Source: Phocaeicola_A sp045545095
GTDB lineage: Bacteria; Bacteroidota; Bacteroidia; Bacteroidales; Bacteroidaceae
Reading direction: 5' to 3'
Assembly: GCA_045545095.1 (NCBI GenBank)
Contig: JAZQAG010000022.1
Span: forward strand, 1-64,000
DNA length: 64,000 bases
In this document: positions 18,686 to 26,849 of the stretch, piece after piece
Layout: each line of letters opens with the position of its first letter
Numbering within the stretch: position 1 is the first letter of the stretch
Translations under genes and position numbers: made by a program
Notes under the pieces: generated by a model
Database searches by the model: none
Seen by the model: only the letters and a program-made list of their open reading frames with translations
Told to the model about the DNA's origin: nothing

Positions 18686-19138
18686 TTACTTTTGCGGTAC
18701 AAATGTCTCGTACGTGTCGTCGTCGAAGAAAATTTTTATTTCACGGATTTTCTTAGCAGGACGTTCTATATACTTAATCTCTTCAATATCAGTATATTTA
18801 TGCTCATTTTTAGTCGTTTTTGGTGCGATTTCCTTGCGATTTTCTGGTTCGTCTGTCCCTTCGGTCGCAAATAATAGATTCTCGAGCGGTTTGGAACTGT
18901 CATTTTCTGCAAAAGGGAGGGTCGGCTCTTCTTTGCACATTGTTCCTTCTCCTGAAAGTATCCAGTCGTAGCTTAAGTATGGGAAAGCTGTACGTATTTT
19001 GGTTACAACTTCCAAACTGGGATTGTTTCTTCCGTTCAGAATTTGTGAGAGTGTAGCTAATTTAATATTGGTTGCATTTGCAAACGATGATGGTTTCATT
19101 TGCAAGTAATTCATAATCTCTATAATTCGATTTTTCAT
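18686..19138 (-). CDS. XRE-like helix-turn-helix regulator
   Basis: A 150-residue protein with an N-terminal helix-turn-helix of the Cro/C1 type (about residues 8-60): SSFANATNIKLATLSQILNG followed by RNNPSLEVVTKI. The tail (75-150) is charged and probably disordered, ending with FDDDTYETFVPQK; no sensor domain is visible. It is a likely DNA-binding repressor of unknown target. A consensus promoter lies just upstream. Its other neighbour is a long gene-free region that could contain its operator. Confidence 0.8.
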   Translation of the reverse strand: MKNRIIEIMNYLQMKPSSFANATNIKLATLSQILNGRNNPSLEVVTKIRTAFPYLSYDWILSGEGTMCKEEPTLPFAENDSSKPLENLLFATEGTDEPENRKEIAPKTTKNEHKYTDIEEIKYIERPAKKIREIKIFFDDDTYETFVPQK

Positions 19139-19182
19139 TTGTTCTTTTTTCAGGTAAAGAAGAATAGAATACTTTTATGCTA

Positions 19183-19214
19183 CAAAAATAAATATAATAT
19201 TTCAACTTTGCAAA
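19183..19214 (-). promoter_or_regulatory. Sigma-ABfr-type promoter of the XRE regulator
   Basis: On the minus strand, TTTG (19211-19214), a 20-base spacer, and TATTTTTG (19183-19190), about 44 bases before the start codon. Confidence 0.82.
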
Positions 19215-20216
19215 TTAAACTATATAAAAATAAAATTCTTCATTTGAGAAATACTTCAACTTTATATTTATAATTATATATGCATTTAGTCTATGATTGT
19301 TAAACAAGAAGGTAATAAGTAGATTCAATAAAATTGTATAATTAATTGACTGAAAGTGTGGTTTATATACGAATTTTTGTCAAAACATTAAAAGAATAGT
19401 AGTTTTTCATAAAACGACTTGTTTTTTAATAAAATACAACCTTAAAACTGTGTAATTAATTGATATTTAGCCGTGTATGGTTTTAGTAACAATTTGTATA
19501 TTAATAATTTTATTTATGCGTAACAGTTGTTTATTTTTGTCTTTTAGCTTAAATATTGTTTGTTTTACAATCATAAAGTGGGGGTATTGTTTTCAAAAGT
19601 AAAGTATTTATTTGCAAATAGACTGCAAATGTAAATTGTTGCATATGTAAACAATTAGATAATTAAGTTTAAGTTTCTTCATTTGCAACTAAATATAATT
19701 GCTTACGAAATGATAGATGTTTAATCATGTTAAATCTCTTTTCGAGGTACGTTCGTTCGGATTTCAAGTATTCGGTTGGATTTTATGCTTGATAGTACTT
19801 GTTGAATGTTGTATGTGCAACTATTTATAGGATTCTGGAGTCTGTCTTTTTGGCATTGGATTTATTTGGAAAGCTTTGAGGAGGGGCAGACTGTGCTTTC
19901 TTTCATTTTGCATCCCCCACTCTCCTGCCCTTTTGTGGTTGAAATGCAATTTCCTTGGCTTATTTCGGCCCTTTGTTCGGATTTGAAAATTTTACGCGAT
20001 TCTCAGAGGGCGAAATTCGCTATAATATGCTGATATATAGTGTTGTAAGTGCGATATTTTTGTCCGTAAAATCAGTTGAAATAGAAAATTAGCCTTTGGA
20101 TACCCTCTATTTACCTGCAGAATGTCATGTAGAAAAGGCTGAAGATACCAAGGTATGGTCAGGGAGTTACAAGAGTTCGGACGATAGTTTCAACTATACT
20201 TTATAGGTGCTCAAAA
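19215..20216. other. Gene-free AT-rich region
   Basis: About 1 kb with no credible gene. A 75-codon plus-strand frame at 19806-20033 has no ribosome-binding context or recognisable motif. Much of the region is very AT-rich, but 19860-20030 is noticeably less so, with the words TTCGG and TACGCGATTCTC that recur in reverse complement near 37395-37415. This could be decayed DNA or an intergenic element family. A near-duplicate TGTATAATTAATTGA / TGTGTAATTAATTGA occurs at about 19335 and 19450. Confidence 0.45.
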
Positions 20217-20403
20217 TATCTCTTAAGCGTTAGCAGAATATCTCTTAAGCGTTAGCAGAATATCTCTTAAGCGTTAGCAGAATATCTCTTAAGCGTTAGC
20301 AAAATATCTCTTAAGCGTTAGGAAAATATCTCTTAAGCGTTAGTGAATTATCTCTTAAGCGTTAGCAAAATATCTCTTAAGCGTTAGCAAATTATCTCTT
20401 AAG
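20217..20403. repeat. 22-bp tandem repeat, 8.5 copies
   Basis: Eight full units and an 11-base partial one. The unit core TATCTCTTAAGCGTTAG is invariant and only the last five bases vary (CAGAA, CAAAA, GAAAA, TGAAT, CAAAT). Each unit contains CTTAAG. Because 22 is not a multiple of 3 and the unit holds stop triplets, every frame on both strands is closed. It ends 97 bases downstream of holA's 3' end. Confidence 0.95.
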
Positions 20404-20499
20404 ACTTATTTCATTGCGCTTTTCATTACGTTTGGGAGTTGTTCAACCAAGCTTGATTGTGGTCTCGGTCAGTATAAATGCGTTTATACTTTAGTGGTT

Positions 20500-21528
20500 T
20501 TAGTGAAGAATTTTGTAAACAAGTTCCTTCAACAGATCACCGTTACTGGTTGATGGATTCCCTACCCCTTTCGACCGGGCATCGCATTCACGAATATCAC
20601 TGATGATGTACATTACCTTTACTGCAGAATATTTTCGCATGGCCGCCATATAGTCACGGGCTTGCCAAGGGCTTCGGAGTCCCAGTTGGGCTGCAATTCC
20701 TTGCTCACTTTTTTCGGGTGCATAATAGGCCAACATCAGGTTTGAGAAGAAATTAAATAGTACTGAAAGGGACATCTGTATGGGGTTACTTTTGGGATTT
20801 TCTTCAAAATATTTTATTATTTGATTAGCCTTGAATACATCCTTTTCTATAAGAGCATTGCGCAATTCATAGTTGTTGAAGTCCTTACTGATGCCGATAT
20901 GTCGTTCCACTAATTCGGATGTTACGCGCTTTTGTTGGGGTGAAAGACTAAGAAAAAGTTTGTCAAGTTCGCTACTGATACGGTTCAAGTCAGAGCCTAT
21001 TGATTCGGCAATCAGTTGGCAGGCTTGTGGCTCAATATCGATACTTTTTTTCTTCAAATAACTGGCTATAAATCCAGGAAGTTGGGCCTCTTTCATTCGT
21101 TTCGATTCAAAGAGTACCCCACTCTTTTCTATTTCAAGTGTAACTTTTTTTCGCTTATCAAGTACCCCATTTTTATGGCAGAAAACAAGGATAGTCGAGG
21201 GCTGTGGTTTTTGCAGGTAGAAGGAAAGCTCGTCCAGATTCTTTAGGTTTTGTGCCTCCTTTACGATGATAACCTGATGTTCGGCCATCATCGGATAGCG
21301 TTTGGCTGCGTTGATAATTGTTGACAAATCAGTATCCGAAGCATAGAGAATCATTTGGTTGAATTCCTTCTCCTCTTCGGTCAGGATGGTGTCGGCCATA
21401 TAGTCGGCTATACGGTCAATATAGTACGACTCCTCTCCCATCAGGTAATAGACAGGCTTGTATTTTTTTGCCTGTAAATCTTTGACGATATCAACGTGTG
21501 TAATTTCCTTTTTTTCCTGCTTTGCCAT
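20500..21528 (-). CDS. holA: DNA polymerase III subunit delta
   Basis: A 342-residue clamp-loader delta subunit, which opens the beta sliding clamp. The family pattern is clear: YLMGEESYYIDRIADYM near residues 28-44, degenerate AAA+ fold without a working P-loop, HQVIIVKEAQNL (about 83-94), LVFCHKNGVLDKRKK, and a C-terminal helical collar with RSPWQARDYM. The length is normal. Monocistronic; no exact promoter match upstream, where a CAGAGACA-type palindrome lies in the gap to amn. Confidence 0.9.
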   Translation of the reverse strand: MAKQEKKEITHVDIVKDLQAKKYKPVYYLMGEESYYIDRIADYMADTILTEEEKEFNQMILYASDTDLSTIINAAKRYPMMAEHQVIIVKEAQNLKNLDELSFYLQKPQPSTILVFCHKNGVLDKRKKVTLEIEKSGVLFESKRMKEAQLPGFIASYLKKKSIDIEPQACQLIAESIGSDLNRISSELDKLFLSLSPQQKRVTSELVERHIGISKDFNNYELRNALIEKDVFKANQIIKYFEENPKSNPIQMSLSVLFNFFSNLMLAYYAPEKSEQGIAAQLGLRSPWQARDYMAAMRKYSAVKVMYIISDIRECDARSKGVGNPSTSNGDLLKELVYKILH

Positions 21529-21545
21529 TTTTTCGTATTATTTTA

Positions 21546-21609
21546 GAACACGAAGACATTTATATAAGTAAATATTATTTAATCTCTGTGTCTTTGTGTC
21601 TCTGTGTTC
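21546..21609. repeat. CAGAGACA-type palindrome, copy 2 (degenerate)
   Basis: A left arm GAACACGAAGACA (21546-21558) pairs imperfectly with the right arm ending TGTCTCTGTGTTC (to 21609). The interior is AT-rich. Same word family as 18589-18662. It lies between holA and amn. Confidence 0.65.
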
Positions 21610-21646
21610 AATATGTATAATTCATACTATGTCGTAGTTGTAGATA

Positions 21647-22423
21647 TTACCATTCAAATTTCAGATGCTTCACCGTTTTCTTTTCATCGCGAATCATCTT
21701 CACGGCATCAATTCCGATTCTTATGTGGTCGCATACATATTTCTGTGTCACGTAGTTATCCAACTTTTCTGTCTTTACTCCTTCGGGTATCATCGGTTGG
21801 TCAGACACCAGGAGAAGTGCTCCTGTAGGGATACGGTTGGCAAAGCCTGTACAGAAGAGAGTTGCCGTTTCCATATCCACTGCCATGGCACGAGTTTCAC
21901 GGAGTAATTGTTTAAATTCTTCGTCATGTTCCCAGATGCGTCGGTTGGTTGTATAGACGGTGCCTGTCCAGTAGTCACTTCCGTGATCGCGGATAGCCGA
22001 TGAGACGGCTCGTTGTAGCATGAACGAAGGAAGTGCCGGCACTTCGGCGGGCAGATAATCGTTTGATGTCCCCTCGCCCCGGATGGCCGCAATGGGCAGG
22101 ATGAGGTCACCGATGAGTGTATGTTTGCTGATACCTCCACATTTGCCCAAGAACAGACAAGCTTTCGGCTGGATGGCTCCCAGCAGGTCCATGATGATGG
22201 CCGCGTTAGGGCTTCCCATACCGAAGTTGATGATGGTGATGTTGCCTGCTGTGGCCGATGTCATGTTGGCATCTCGTCCCATGACCTCCACGTCCATCAG
22301 TTCAGCAAATAGCTCCACATACTTGTTGAAGTTGGTCAGCAGAATGTATTCGCCGAACTCCTCCAACGGTCTTTTTGTGTATCGGGGCAACCAATTGGTG
22401 ACAATTTCTTTCTTCGTTTTCAT
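21647..22423 (-). CDS. amn: AMP nucleosidase
   Basis: A 258-residue enzyme of the purine-nucleoside-phosphorylase superfamily that hydrolyses AMP to adenine and ribose-5-phosphate. The start used here is MKTKKEIVTNWLPRYTKRPL at 22423. The frame stays open to 22522, but a -7 box at 22477-22484 on the same strand would start transcription inside that extension. Motifs include GMGSPNAAIIMDLLGA, LFLGKCGG (about 107-114) and the ribose/base-site AVDMETATLF. This is the short Bacteroides form without the E. coli Amn N-terminal domain. Confidence 0.88.
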   Translation of the reverse strand: MKTKKEIVTNWLPRYTKRPLEEFGEYILLTNFNKYVELFAELMDVEVMGRDANMTSATAGNITIINFGMGSPNAAIIMDLLGAIQPKACLFLGKCGGISKHTLIGDLILPIAAIRGEGTSNDYLPAEVPALPSFMLQRAVSSAIRDHGSDYWTGTVYTTNRRIWEHDEEFKQLLRETRAMAVDMETATLFCTGFANRIPTGALLLVSDQPMIPEGVKTEKLDNYVTQKYVCDHIRIGIDAVKMIRDEKKTVKHLKFEW

Positions 22424-22432
22424 AAAAACAGC

Positions 22433-22484
22433 TACTTTTGCATGCGGAAACATTTCCGACATCCAATTTGTAGTTGCAAAAATA
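22433..22484. promoter_or_regulatory. Overlapping divergent -7 boxes (amn and HsdR_N gene)
   Basis: Minus-strand TATTTTTG at 22477-22484 serves amn; plus-strand TACTTTTG at 22433-22440 serves the gene starting at 22489. The two promoters face each other, so the first bases of the two transcripts would be antisense to one another. Confidence 0.6.
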
Positions 22485-22488
22485 GTAA

Positions 22489-22938
22489 ATGTTATCATTA
22501 AATCTGCCACCTTACGCCACAAAAGTTGCTGTTCGCGATGGAAAAAACACCATTTGGGATATTATCCGTCGTAAATATGTAGCTTTGACACCCGAAGAAT
22601 GGGTGCGCCAGCATTTTGTACACTTTCTTGTCGAGCATAAGGGCTACCCGGCCTCTCTGTTGGCCAACGAGGTGGCTTTGACGTTGAATGGTACCTCCCG
22701 CCGGTGTGATACCGTGCTTTACGACCGTACCCTCTCCCCCCGCATGATCATTGAATACAAAGCGCCCCATATCCCTATCACCCAAAAAGTTTTTGACCAG
22801 ATTTGCCGCTACAATCTTGTCTTCCGTGTCGATTACCTTATTGTCAGCAATGGTCTCTCCCACTATTGTTGCCGCATGGATTACGCCCATCAGTCGTATC
22901 AGTTCCTGACCGATGTGCCCGAGTATGGTGAGTTGTAG
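22489..22938 (+). CDS. Standalone HsdR N-terminal-like nuclease-fold protein
   Basis: A 149-residue protein matching the type I restriction enzyme R-subunit N-terminal family (HSDR_N). It has a PD-(D/E)XK-like arrangement: HFVHFLVEHKGYP with a helical acidic residue, RRCDTVLYD giving the Asp, and MIIEYKAP giving E-x-K. No helicase domain follows, and no HsdM or HsdS is nearby, so it is not a working type I system. Such single-domain proteins are common in Bacteroides and their role is unknown. DNA nicking or degradation is a possibility only. Confidence 0.75.
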   Translation: MLSLNLPPYATKVAVRDGKNTIWDIIRRKYVALTPEEWVRQHFVHFLVEHKGYPASLLANEVALTLNGTSRRCDTVLYDRTLSPRMIIEYKAPHIPITQKVFDQICRYNLVFRVDYLIVSNGLSHYCCRMDYAHQSYQFLTDVPEYGEL

Positions 22939-22988
22939 TAAGGGTCTTTCTGGATAGATAAAGGAAAGAGGTGTAAGTTATCTATAAA

Positions 22989-23133
22989 TAGACAGAGACA
23001 CAAAGATTCAGAGTCTTTCATCGTAGCATTTAGCCAATTACGAGGTACATATGCGGAAATTCCACGAATTGTTGTACCTGAAAATATAATTGGTATGTAC
23101 GAAATGCCTCTGTGTCTTCGTGTCTCTGTGTTT
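22989..23133. repeat. CAGAGACA-type palindrome, copy 3 (long loop)
   Basis: The left arm (about 22991-23012, GACAGAGACACAAAGATTCAG) matches the reverse complement of the right arm (23108-23131) with a few mismatches. About 95 bases separate the arms. It sits between the convergent HsdR_N and zinc-ribbon genes. Confidence 0.7.
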
Positions 23134-23149
23134 TTATCCGAAGAGTCTT

Positions 23150-23971
23150 TTACTCAGCTGATGCTGCGCTCTTGCGACTTCTGCGCTTGGGTGCCACCTC
23201 TTTTTCTACGGGTTTCTCTACACCAGCCAGTTCGGGGTCAATCATGATGCGGCCACAATATTCGCATACGATGACTTTCTTGCGCATACGGATATCAAGC
23301 TGACGCTGGGGCGGAATCTTGTTGAAGCATCCTCCGCAGGCATCGCGTTGTACGTAAACGATACCCAATCCGTTGCGTGAGTTCTTGCGGATACGCTTGA
23401 ATGCCAGGAGCAGACGAGGTTCGATAGTCAGTTCGAGGTTCTTGGCTTTCTCTCTCAGTCTTTCCTCTTCCTGCTTGGTTTCCAGTACGATTTCTTCCAG
23501 CTCAGCCTTCTTCATCTCCAAATCCTTGGTACGTTCGTCGAGCAGTTCCTCGCTACGGGCACAATCATCGTTCTTGCTCTTTTCGGCAGCGGTATATTCG
23601 CGGATGCGTTTTTCGCAAAGCTCAATTTCCAATGTCTGGAATTCGATTTCTTTGCTCAGCATGTCGTACTCGCGGTTGTTGCGTACATTGTCCTGCTGCT
23701 CTTTGTATTTGTTCATCAGCTCCTTGGCAGCCTCGATTTCGTTGCGCTTGGTAGCGACGGCCTGACGCAGTTCGGCAGTCTCCTTACGAATCTTTTCAAT
23801 TCGTGTATTGAGGCCTGCAACTTCGTCCTCCAAGTCCTGCACTTCCAAGGGAAGTTCGCCACGGAGAGTCTTGATCTTGTCAATTTCAGACAACATGGTT
23901 TGCAACTGATAGAGCGCTTTCAGTTTTTGTTCTACGCTCATGTCTGTTGGGTCTTTCTTTTCTCTTGCCAT
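23150..23971 (-). CDS. C4-type zinc-ribbon coiled-coil protein (CdsZ/HP0958-like)
   Basis: A 273-residue protein. Residues about 10-190 form a long antiparallel coiled coil, very rich in K, E and R. A C-terminal zinc ribbon follows, with Cys pairs in DACGGCFN and VCEYCGR (about 213-245), and a basic tail (KRRSRKSAASAE). This is the family of Chlamydia CdsZ and Helicobacter HP0958, nucleic-acid or partner-binding proteins; enzymatic activity is not expected. It follows nif3 by 45 bases on the same strand, a pairing often seen in bacteria. Confidence 0.87.
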   Translation of the reverse strand: MAREKKDPTDMSVEQKLKALYQLQTMLSEIDKIKTLRGELPLEVQDLEDEVAGLNTRIEKIRKETAELRQAVATKRNEIEAAKELMNKYKEQQDNVRNNREYDMLSKEIEFQTLEIELCEKRIREYTAAEKSKNDDCARSEELLDERTKDLEMKKAELEEIVLETKQEEERLREKAKNLELTIEPRLLLAFKRIRKNSRNGLGIVYVQRDACGGCFNKIPPQRQLDIRMRKKVIVCEYCGRIMIDPELAGVEKPVEKEVAPKRRSRKSAASAE

Positions 23972-24016
23972 ACGTTTTTTCTAAATTATTGGGTTTTAAA
24001 TTATAATCTTCTTATA

Positions 24017-25111
24017 TCAACAATACCTTATCGGATTGGTACACACCGTAGTCTGTTTCACAGGCAAGGTGGGACATGTCTCCTCTATGATTGACTGGAA
24101 TATTTCCATCGTGTACTGTTCGCTTTCATAGTGTCCTATTTCCACCATCAGCAGGTCGTCATCGTGTCCGAAGTAGTCGTGGTATTTGATTTCCCCGGTC
24201 AGGAATGCGTCGGCTCCCTGCCCGATGGCTTGTGGGAGCAGGAAGGCTCCACTTCCGCCGCATAGGGCAATGGTGCGTATTCCTTTTCCTGCATAGTTGT
24301 TGGCCTTCACACATCCAGCTTGGAAGGTATCTTTCACCTGTTGCAGGAATGTGTTGACAGATATCTCTTCAGGCAGTTCGCCGATGAGTCCCGAGCCCGC
24401 TTGCATCCATTGGTTCTTCAGAGGATAGAGGTCATAGGCCGGTTCCTCGTACGGATGGGCATTCAGCAGTGCGTGCACGGCCTTTTCTTTCAGGTATGCA
24501 GGCAATATCGTCTCGATGCGCACCTCTATTTCGCGATGCAGTTCGCCGATGCTTCCACAGAAAGGGTTGCTCCCCTCGCCTGCCCGGAAAGTTCCCTCTC
24601 CCATCAGGTTGTAGCTGCAGGCGTCATATCCGCCAATGTGGCCACATCCGGCATCGAACAATGCCTGACGCACCTCGTCAGCCTGTGCCGTAGGTACAAA
24701 TGTAACCAATTTTAGTAGGGAATCTTCCTTGGGAGCCAGGAATCGTAGGTTTGTCAGTCCCAGTTTTTCTGCCATTTTGAAGTTCACGCCCCCTGTGGCA
24801 TTATCCATGTTGGTATGGTACGAACAGATGGTTATACCATGCTGGATAGCCTTCATCACACATCGTTCCACATAGTTCCGTCCAGTGATGGATTTCAGTC
24901 CGCTGAAGATGAGCGGATGGTGTGATACGATAAGGTTGTACCCGAGCGTAACGGCTTCATCTACTACGGCTTCCGTCACGTCCAGACACAATAAAGCCCC
25001 TGTAACTTCCGCCTCTGTCAGTCCTACTTGCAGACCGGCATTGTCCCATCCGTCTTGCAAGGGCAGTGGCGCGAATCGTTCAAGGGCACATACAATCTCC
25101 TTAACTTTCAT
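24017..25111 (-). CDS. Nif3-like dinuclear metal-centre protein
   Basis: A 364-residue member of the Nif3/YqfO/YbgI family, which form toroidal hexamers with a two-metal site. Metal ligands are visible in VSHHPLIFSG (about 62-71) and in the C-terminal GEIKYHDYFGHDD and VEIGHYESE. A PII-like inserted domain (about 125-235, HPYEEPAYDLYPL) separates the two halves, as in the long form. The biochemical role is unsettled; roles in GTP cyclohydrolase-like reactions and metal handling have been suggested for relatives. A minus-strand -7 box TATCTTTG is at 25137-25144. Confidence 0.9.
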   Translation of the reverse strand: MKVKEIVCALERFAPLPLQDGWDNAGLQVGLTEAEVTGALLCLDVTEAVVDEAVTLGYNLIVSHHPLIFSGLKSITGRNYVERCVMKAIQHGITICSYHTNMDNATGGVNFKMAEKLGLTNLRFLAPKEDSLLKLVTFVPTAQADEVRQALFDAGCGHIGGYDACSYNLMGEGTFRAGEGSNPFCGSIGELHREIEVRIETILPAYLKEKAVHALLNAHPYEEPAYDLYPLKNQWMQAGSGLIGELPEEISVNTFLQQVKDTFQAGCVKANNYAGKGIRTIALCGGSGAFLLPQAIGQGADAFLTGEIKYHDYFGHDDDLLMVEIGHYESEQYTMEIFQSIIEETCPTLPVKQTTVCTNPIRYC

Positions 25112-25236
25112 TCGCCTGAAAATGAGAATTTGGCTGCAAAGATAGCTATTTTTCTTGATATGACCTCCCTGTTTGGGCAGAAAAATGATGTAGTGAGCAA
25201 ATATATGGTATGCGTAGTTGCGTATGGATTAACAAA

Positions 25237-25275
25237 CAATGCGGCATTACCACAGGTGTAATGCCGCATTGCTCT
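25237..25275. terminator. Hairpin between nif3 promoter region and URO-D gene
   Basis: A perfect 14-bp inverted repeat (25237-25250 with 25258-25271; arm CAATGCGGCATTAC) around a 7-base loop, about 30 bases past the stop of the minus-strand URO-D gene. The flanks are A-rich on the left and T-rich on the right, so it may work in both directions. Confidence 0.75.
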
Positions 25276-25305
25276 TTTATGCTATTTTGCCGAATAGTCC
25301 CCTAT

Positions 25306-26322
25306 TTATCTGCCATGGGCGGTACGGACCGCAGCACGGATATTCTCAATGGGAGTAGTCTTGCCGTCAACAGTACATTCAGCACCGATTATCAGGCGTC
25401 CGGAGTTTCCCTCCTTGATTTTCTTCACCTCAGCTACAACCTCCTCCGGTGTGCCTTTGTTGATCACACCTTTGCGATCCAATCCTCCGAGAATCATACG
25501 GTCGAACAATTTCTCTGCATCAGCGGGGCTGAAAGGCTTTCCTGCCACAAAGTTCGGAGCATTCACAATCTGTCCGGGGTAAGACGTGAAGCAGCTCAAG
25601 TCGTCATACGGACCTTCCCAGTCGCAAATGTGCAGGATGTTGCAATGAGTGCCCGCATTACATTCGTTCATGATTTCCATATCGAACGGGCGGATAAAGC
25701 GTTCGAAGAAGTCGGGTACCTCGTTGTAGATGTTCTCGCCACCTTGGGTCGGAGTGAAGAATCCATCTACCCCCACCTCTTTGCAGTCACGTGCAAAGTT
25801 CAGCAGGGCATCGGCATAGATGCGCAGTGCGCGCAGCACCTGTTCGGGATCCTCTTTGGCCCAACGGATCACGTTAGGGATGCCAATCTGCATTCTCAGC
25901 ACCTGGAAAGGCGAATAGATGGTAGGCAATACCATTGTCTCGTGTCCCACGATGTCCACCACCTCTTTCACCACCTCTACGGTCGGTGCATAATAGTCGC
26001 GTGGCAATGGCTGGATTTGTTCCCAATCAGCCGCCGTTTCAACTTTAATCTTTGGTTGGTGTTGCTCAAACTGTACCTTCAGGATGTCTATACCCGTTCT
26101 TGCCAAGTGGCGTATGTGGTAGTAAACGGCATCCTGTCCTACCCGGGCCGGGAAATGCATGAAGTAAGCCGTCGGAACATACCCCCCATGCTTTTTGCCG
26201 TTCAAGTAGTCTTCCATAATTTCACGTTTGGTCAATTGGGTATTGGCCTCTTCCTTTGCCGGTTGTTGGCATGATACACACATGGCCAATAAGCATACAG
26301 CAGATAAAATACTCTTTTTCAT
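25306..26322 (-). CDS. URO-D-fold lipoprotein (uroporphyrinogen decarboxylase family)
   Basis: A 338-residue protein resembling the uroporphyrinogen decarboxylase / corrinoid methyltransferase superfamily: TIM-barrel stretches such as GIDILKVQFEQ, CKEVGVDGFFTPTQGGEN, THCNILHICDWEG and IIGAECTVDGKTTPIENIRAAV. Unusually for a fold that normally works in the cytosol on tetrapyrroles or corrinoids, it begins with a lipoprotein signal peptide and lipobox (residues 1-19, AMCVSC). Its substrate is unknown and heme synthesis is unlikely. Its promoter may come from a duplicated toxin-antitoxin upstream region (26366-26581). Confidence 0.8.
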   Translation of the reverse strand: MKKSILSAVCLLAMCVSCQQPAKEEANTQLTKREIMEDYLNGKKHGGYVPTAYFMHFPARVGQDAVYYHIRHLARTGIDILKVQFEQHQPKIKVETAADWEQIQPLPRDYYAPTVEVVKEVVDIVGHETMVLPTIYSPFQVLRMQIGIPNVIRWAKEDPEQVLRALRIYADALLNFARDCKEVGVDGFFTPTQGGENIYNEVPDFFERFIRPFDMEIMNECNAGTHCNILHICDWEGPYDDLSCFTSYPGQIVNAPNFVAGKPFSPADAEKLFDRMILGGLDRKGVINKGTPEEVVAEVKKIKEGNSGRLIIGAECTVDGKTTPIENIRAAVRTAHGR

Positions 26323-26347
26323 AGTTTTCCGATTAGTTTTTATATGA

Positions 26348-26386
26348 TTAATAAATGCGTGAGTTTTTCATTTCCTTCTCAGACAT
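26348..26386 (-). pseudogene. Truncated antitoxin start (12-codon remnant)
   Basis: On the minus strand the frame begins MSEKEMK, the same seven residues as the antitoxin at 27469-27678, then reads NSRIY and stops. It follows the duplicated upstream region and ends 25 bases before the URO-D start codon. It is either a decayed antitoxin copy or now a short leader frame. Confidence 0.65.
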
Positions 26387-26581
26387 GATTGTATTCTTTT
26401 TATCTCATCTGCAAAAGTAACAAGTTTATTTCATTAGTGAATGATATTATGGTAGTTTTTTCTCTATTTTCTCTCTTTTCGCAATATCCGGCACGTCGTG
26501 TCGGGCGAATAGTGGCGGAATATCTGCTCGAAGTCTTTTCATGGATGACCAGCAGATGAGTGGTTCATCAAGTTGATGAGG
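26366..26581. repeat. Direct repeat flanking the toxin-antitoxin pair, copy 1
   Basis: About 216 bases matching 27658-27874. From 26401 to 26581 I count one substitution; the 20 bases after the antitoxin ATG region are less alike and differ by one base in length. It includes a minus-strand -7 box TACTTTTG at 26412-26419 and the first codons of an antitoxin-like frame. Confidence 0.92.
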
Positions 26582-26595
26582 AAATGGGGATATCA

Positions 26596-26739
26596 TTATC
26601 CTACCGCATTCATTCCGTCTATCAGGTCTTGATAGGTTGCCACTTTGTGGTACTTCACATTAGTGGTGGAGATGGAATTGAAAAGTTTGATGATATTCAG
26701 CCATCCGGTGCGATGGCTGACCTCTGAATACGGCCACGG
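26596..26739 (-). pseudogene. C-terminal fragment of an unrecognised gene
   Basis: A minus-strand reading frame of 47-48 codons without an ATG at its open end runs ...RTGWLNIIKLFNSISTTN, then VKYHKVATYQDLIDGMNAVG and stop at 26596. It has normal protein-like composition but is closed by a stop about 144 bases upstream, so it looks like the end of a decayed or truncated gene. I do not recognise the family. Bases 26740-26849 show nothing. Confidence 0.4.
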
Positions 26740-26849
26740 TGTTTTTCACTGCATCCGTCTGGTACTGTTGGATTTTAAACTTGAATTTAATAAACTTTAT
26801 TTATTGATTATTGGCTGCACTCGGCAAAACAAGCAAGCTTGATTTGCTC

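Noticed and set aside
19806..20033. A 75-codon plus-strand frame in the gene-free region
   Set aside because: No ribosome-binding context, odd composition and no recognisable domain; better explained as non-coding DNA.
20217..20403. Possible CRISPR array
   Set aside because: Repeats are directly adjacent with no spacers, the unit is 22 bp and no cas gene is in the window.
22489..22938. Working type I restriction enzyme
   Set aside because: Only the N-terminal nuclease-like domain is present; no helicase domain, HsdM or HsdS.
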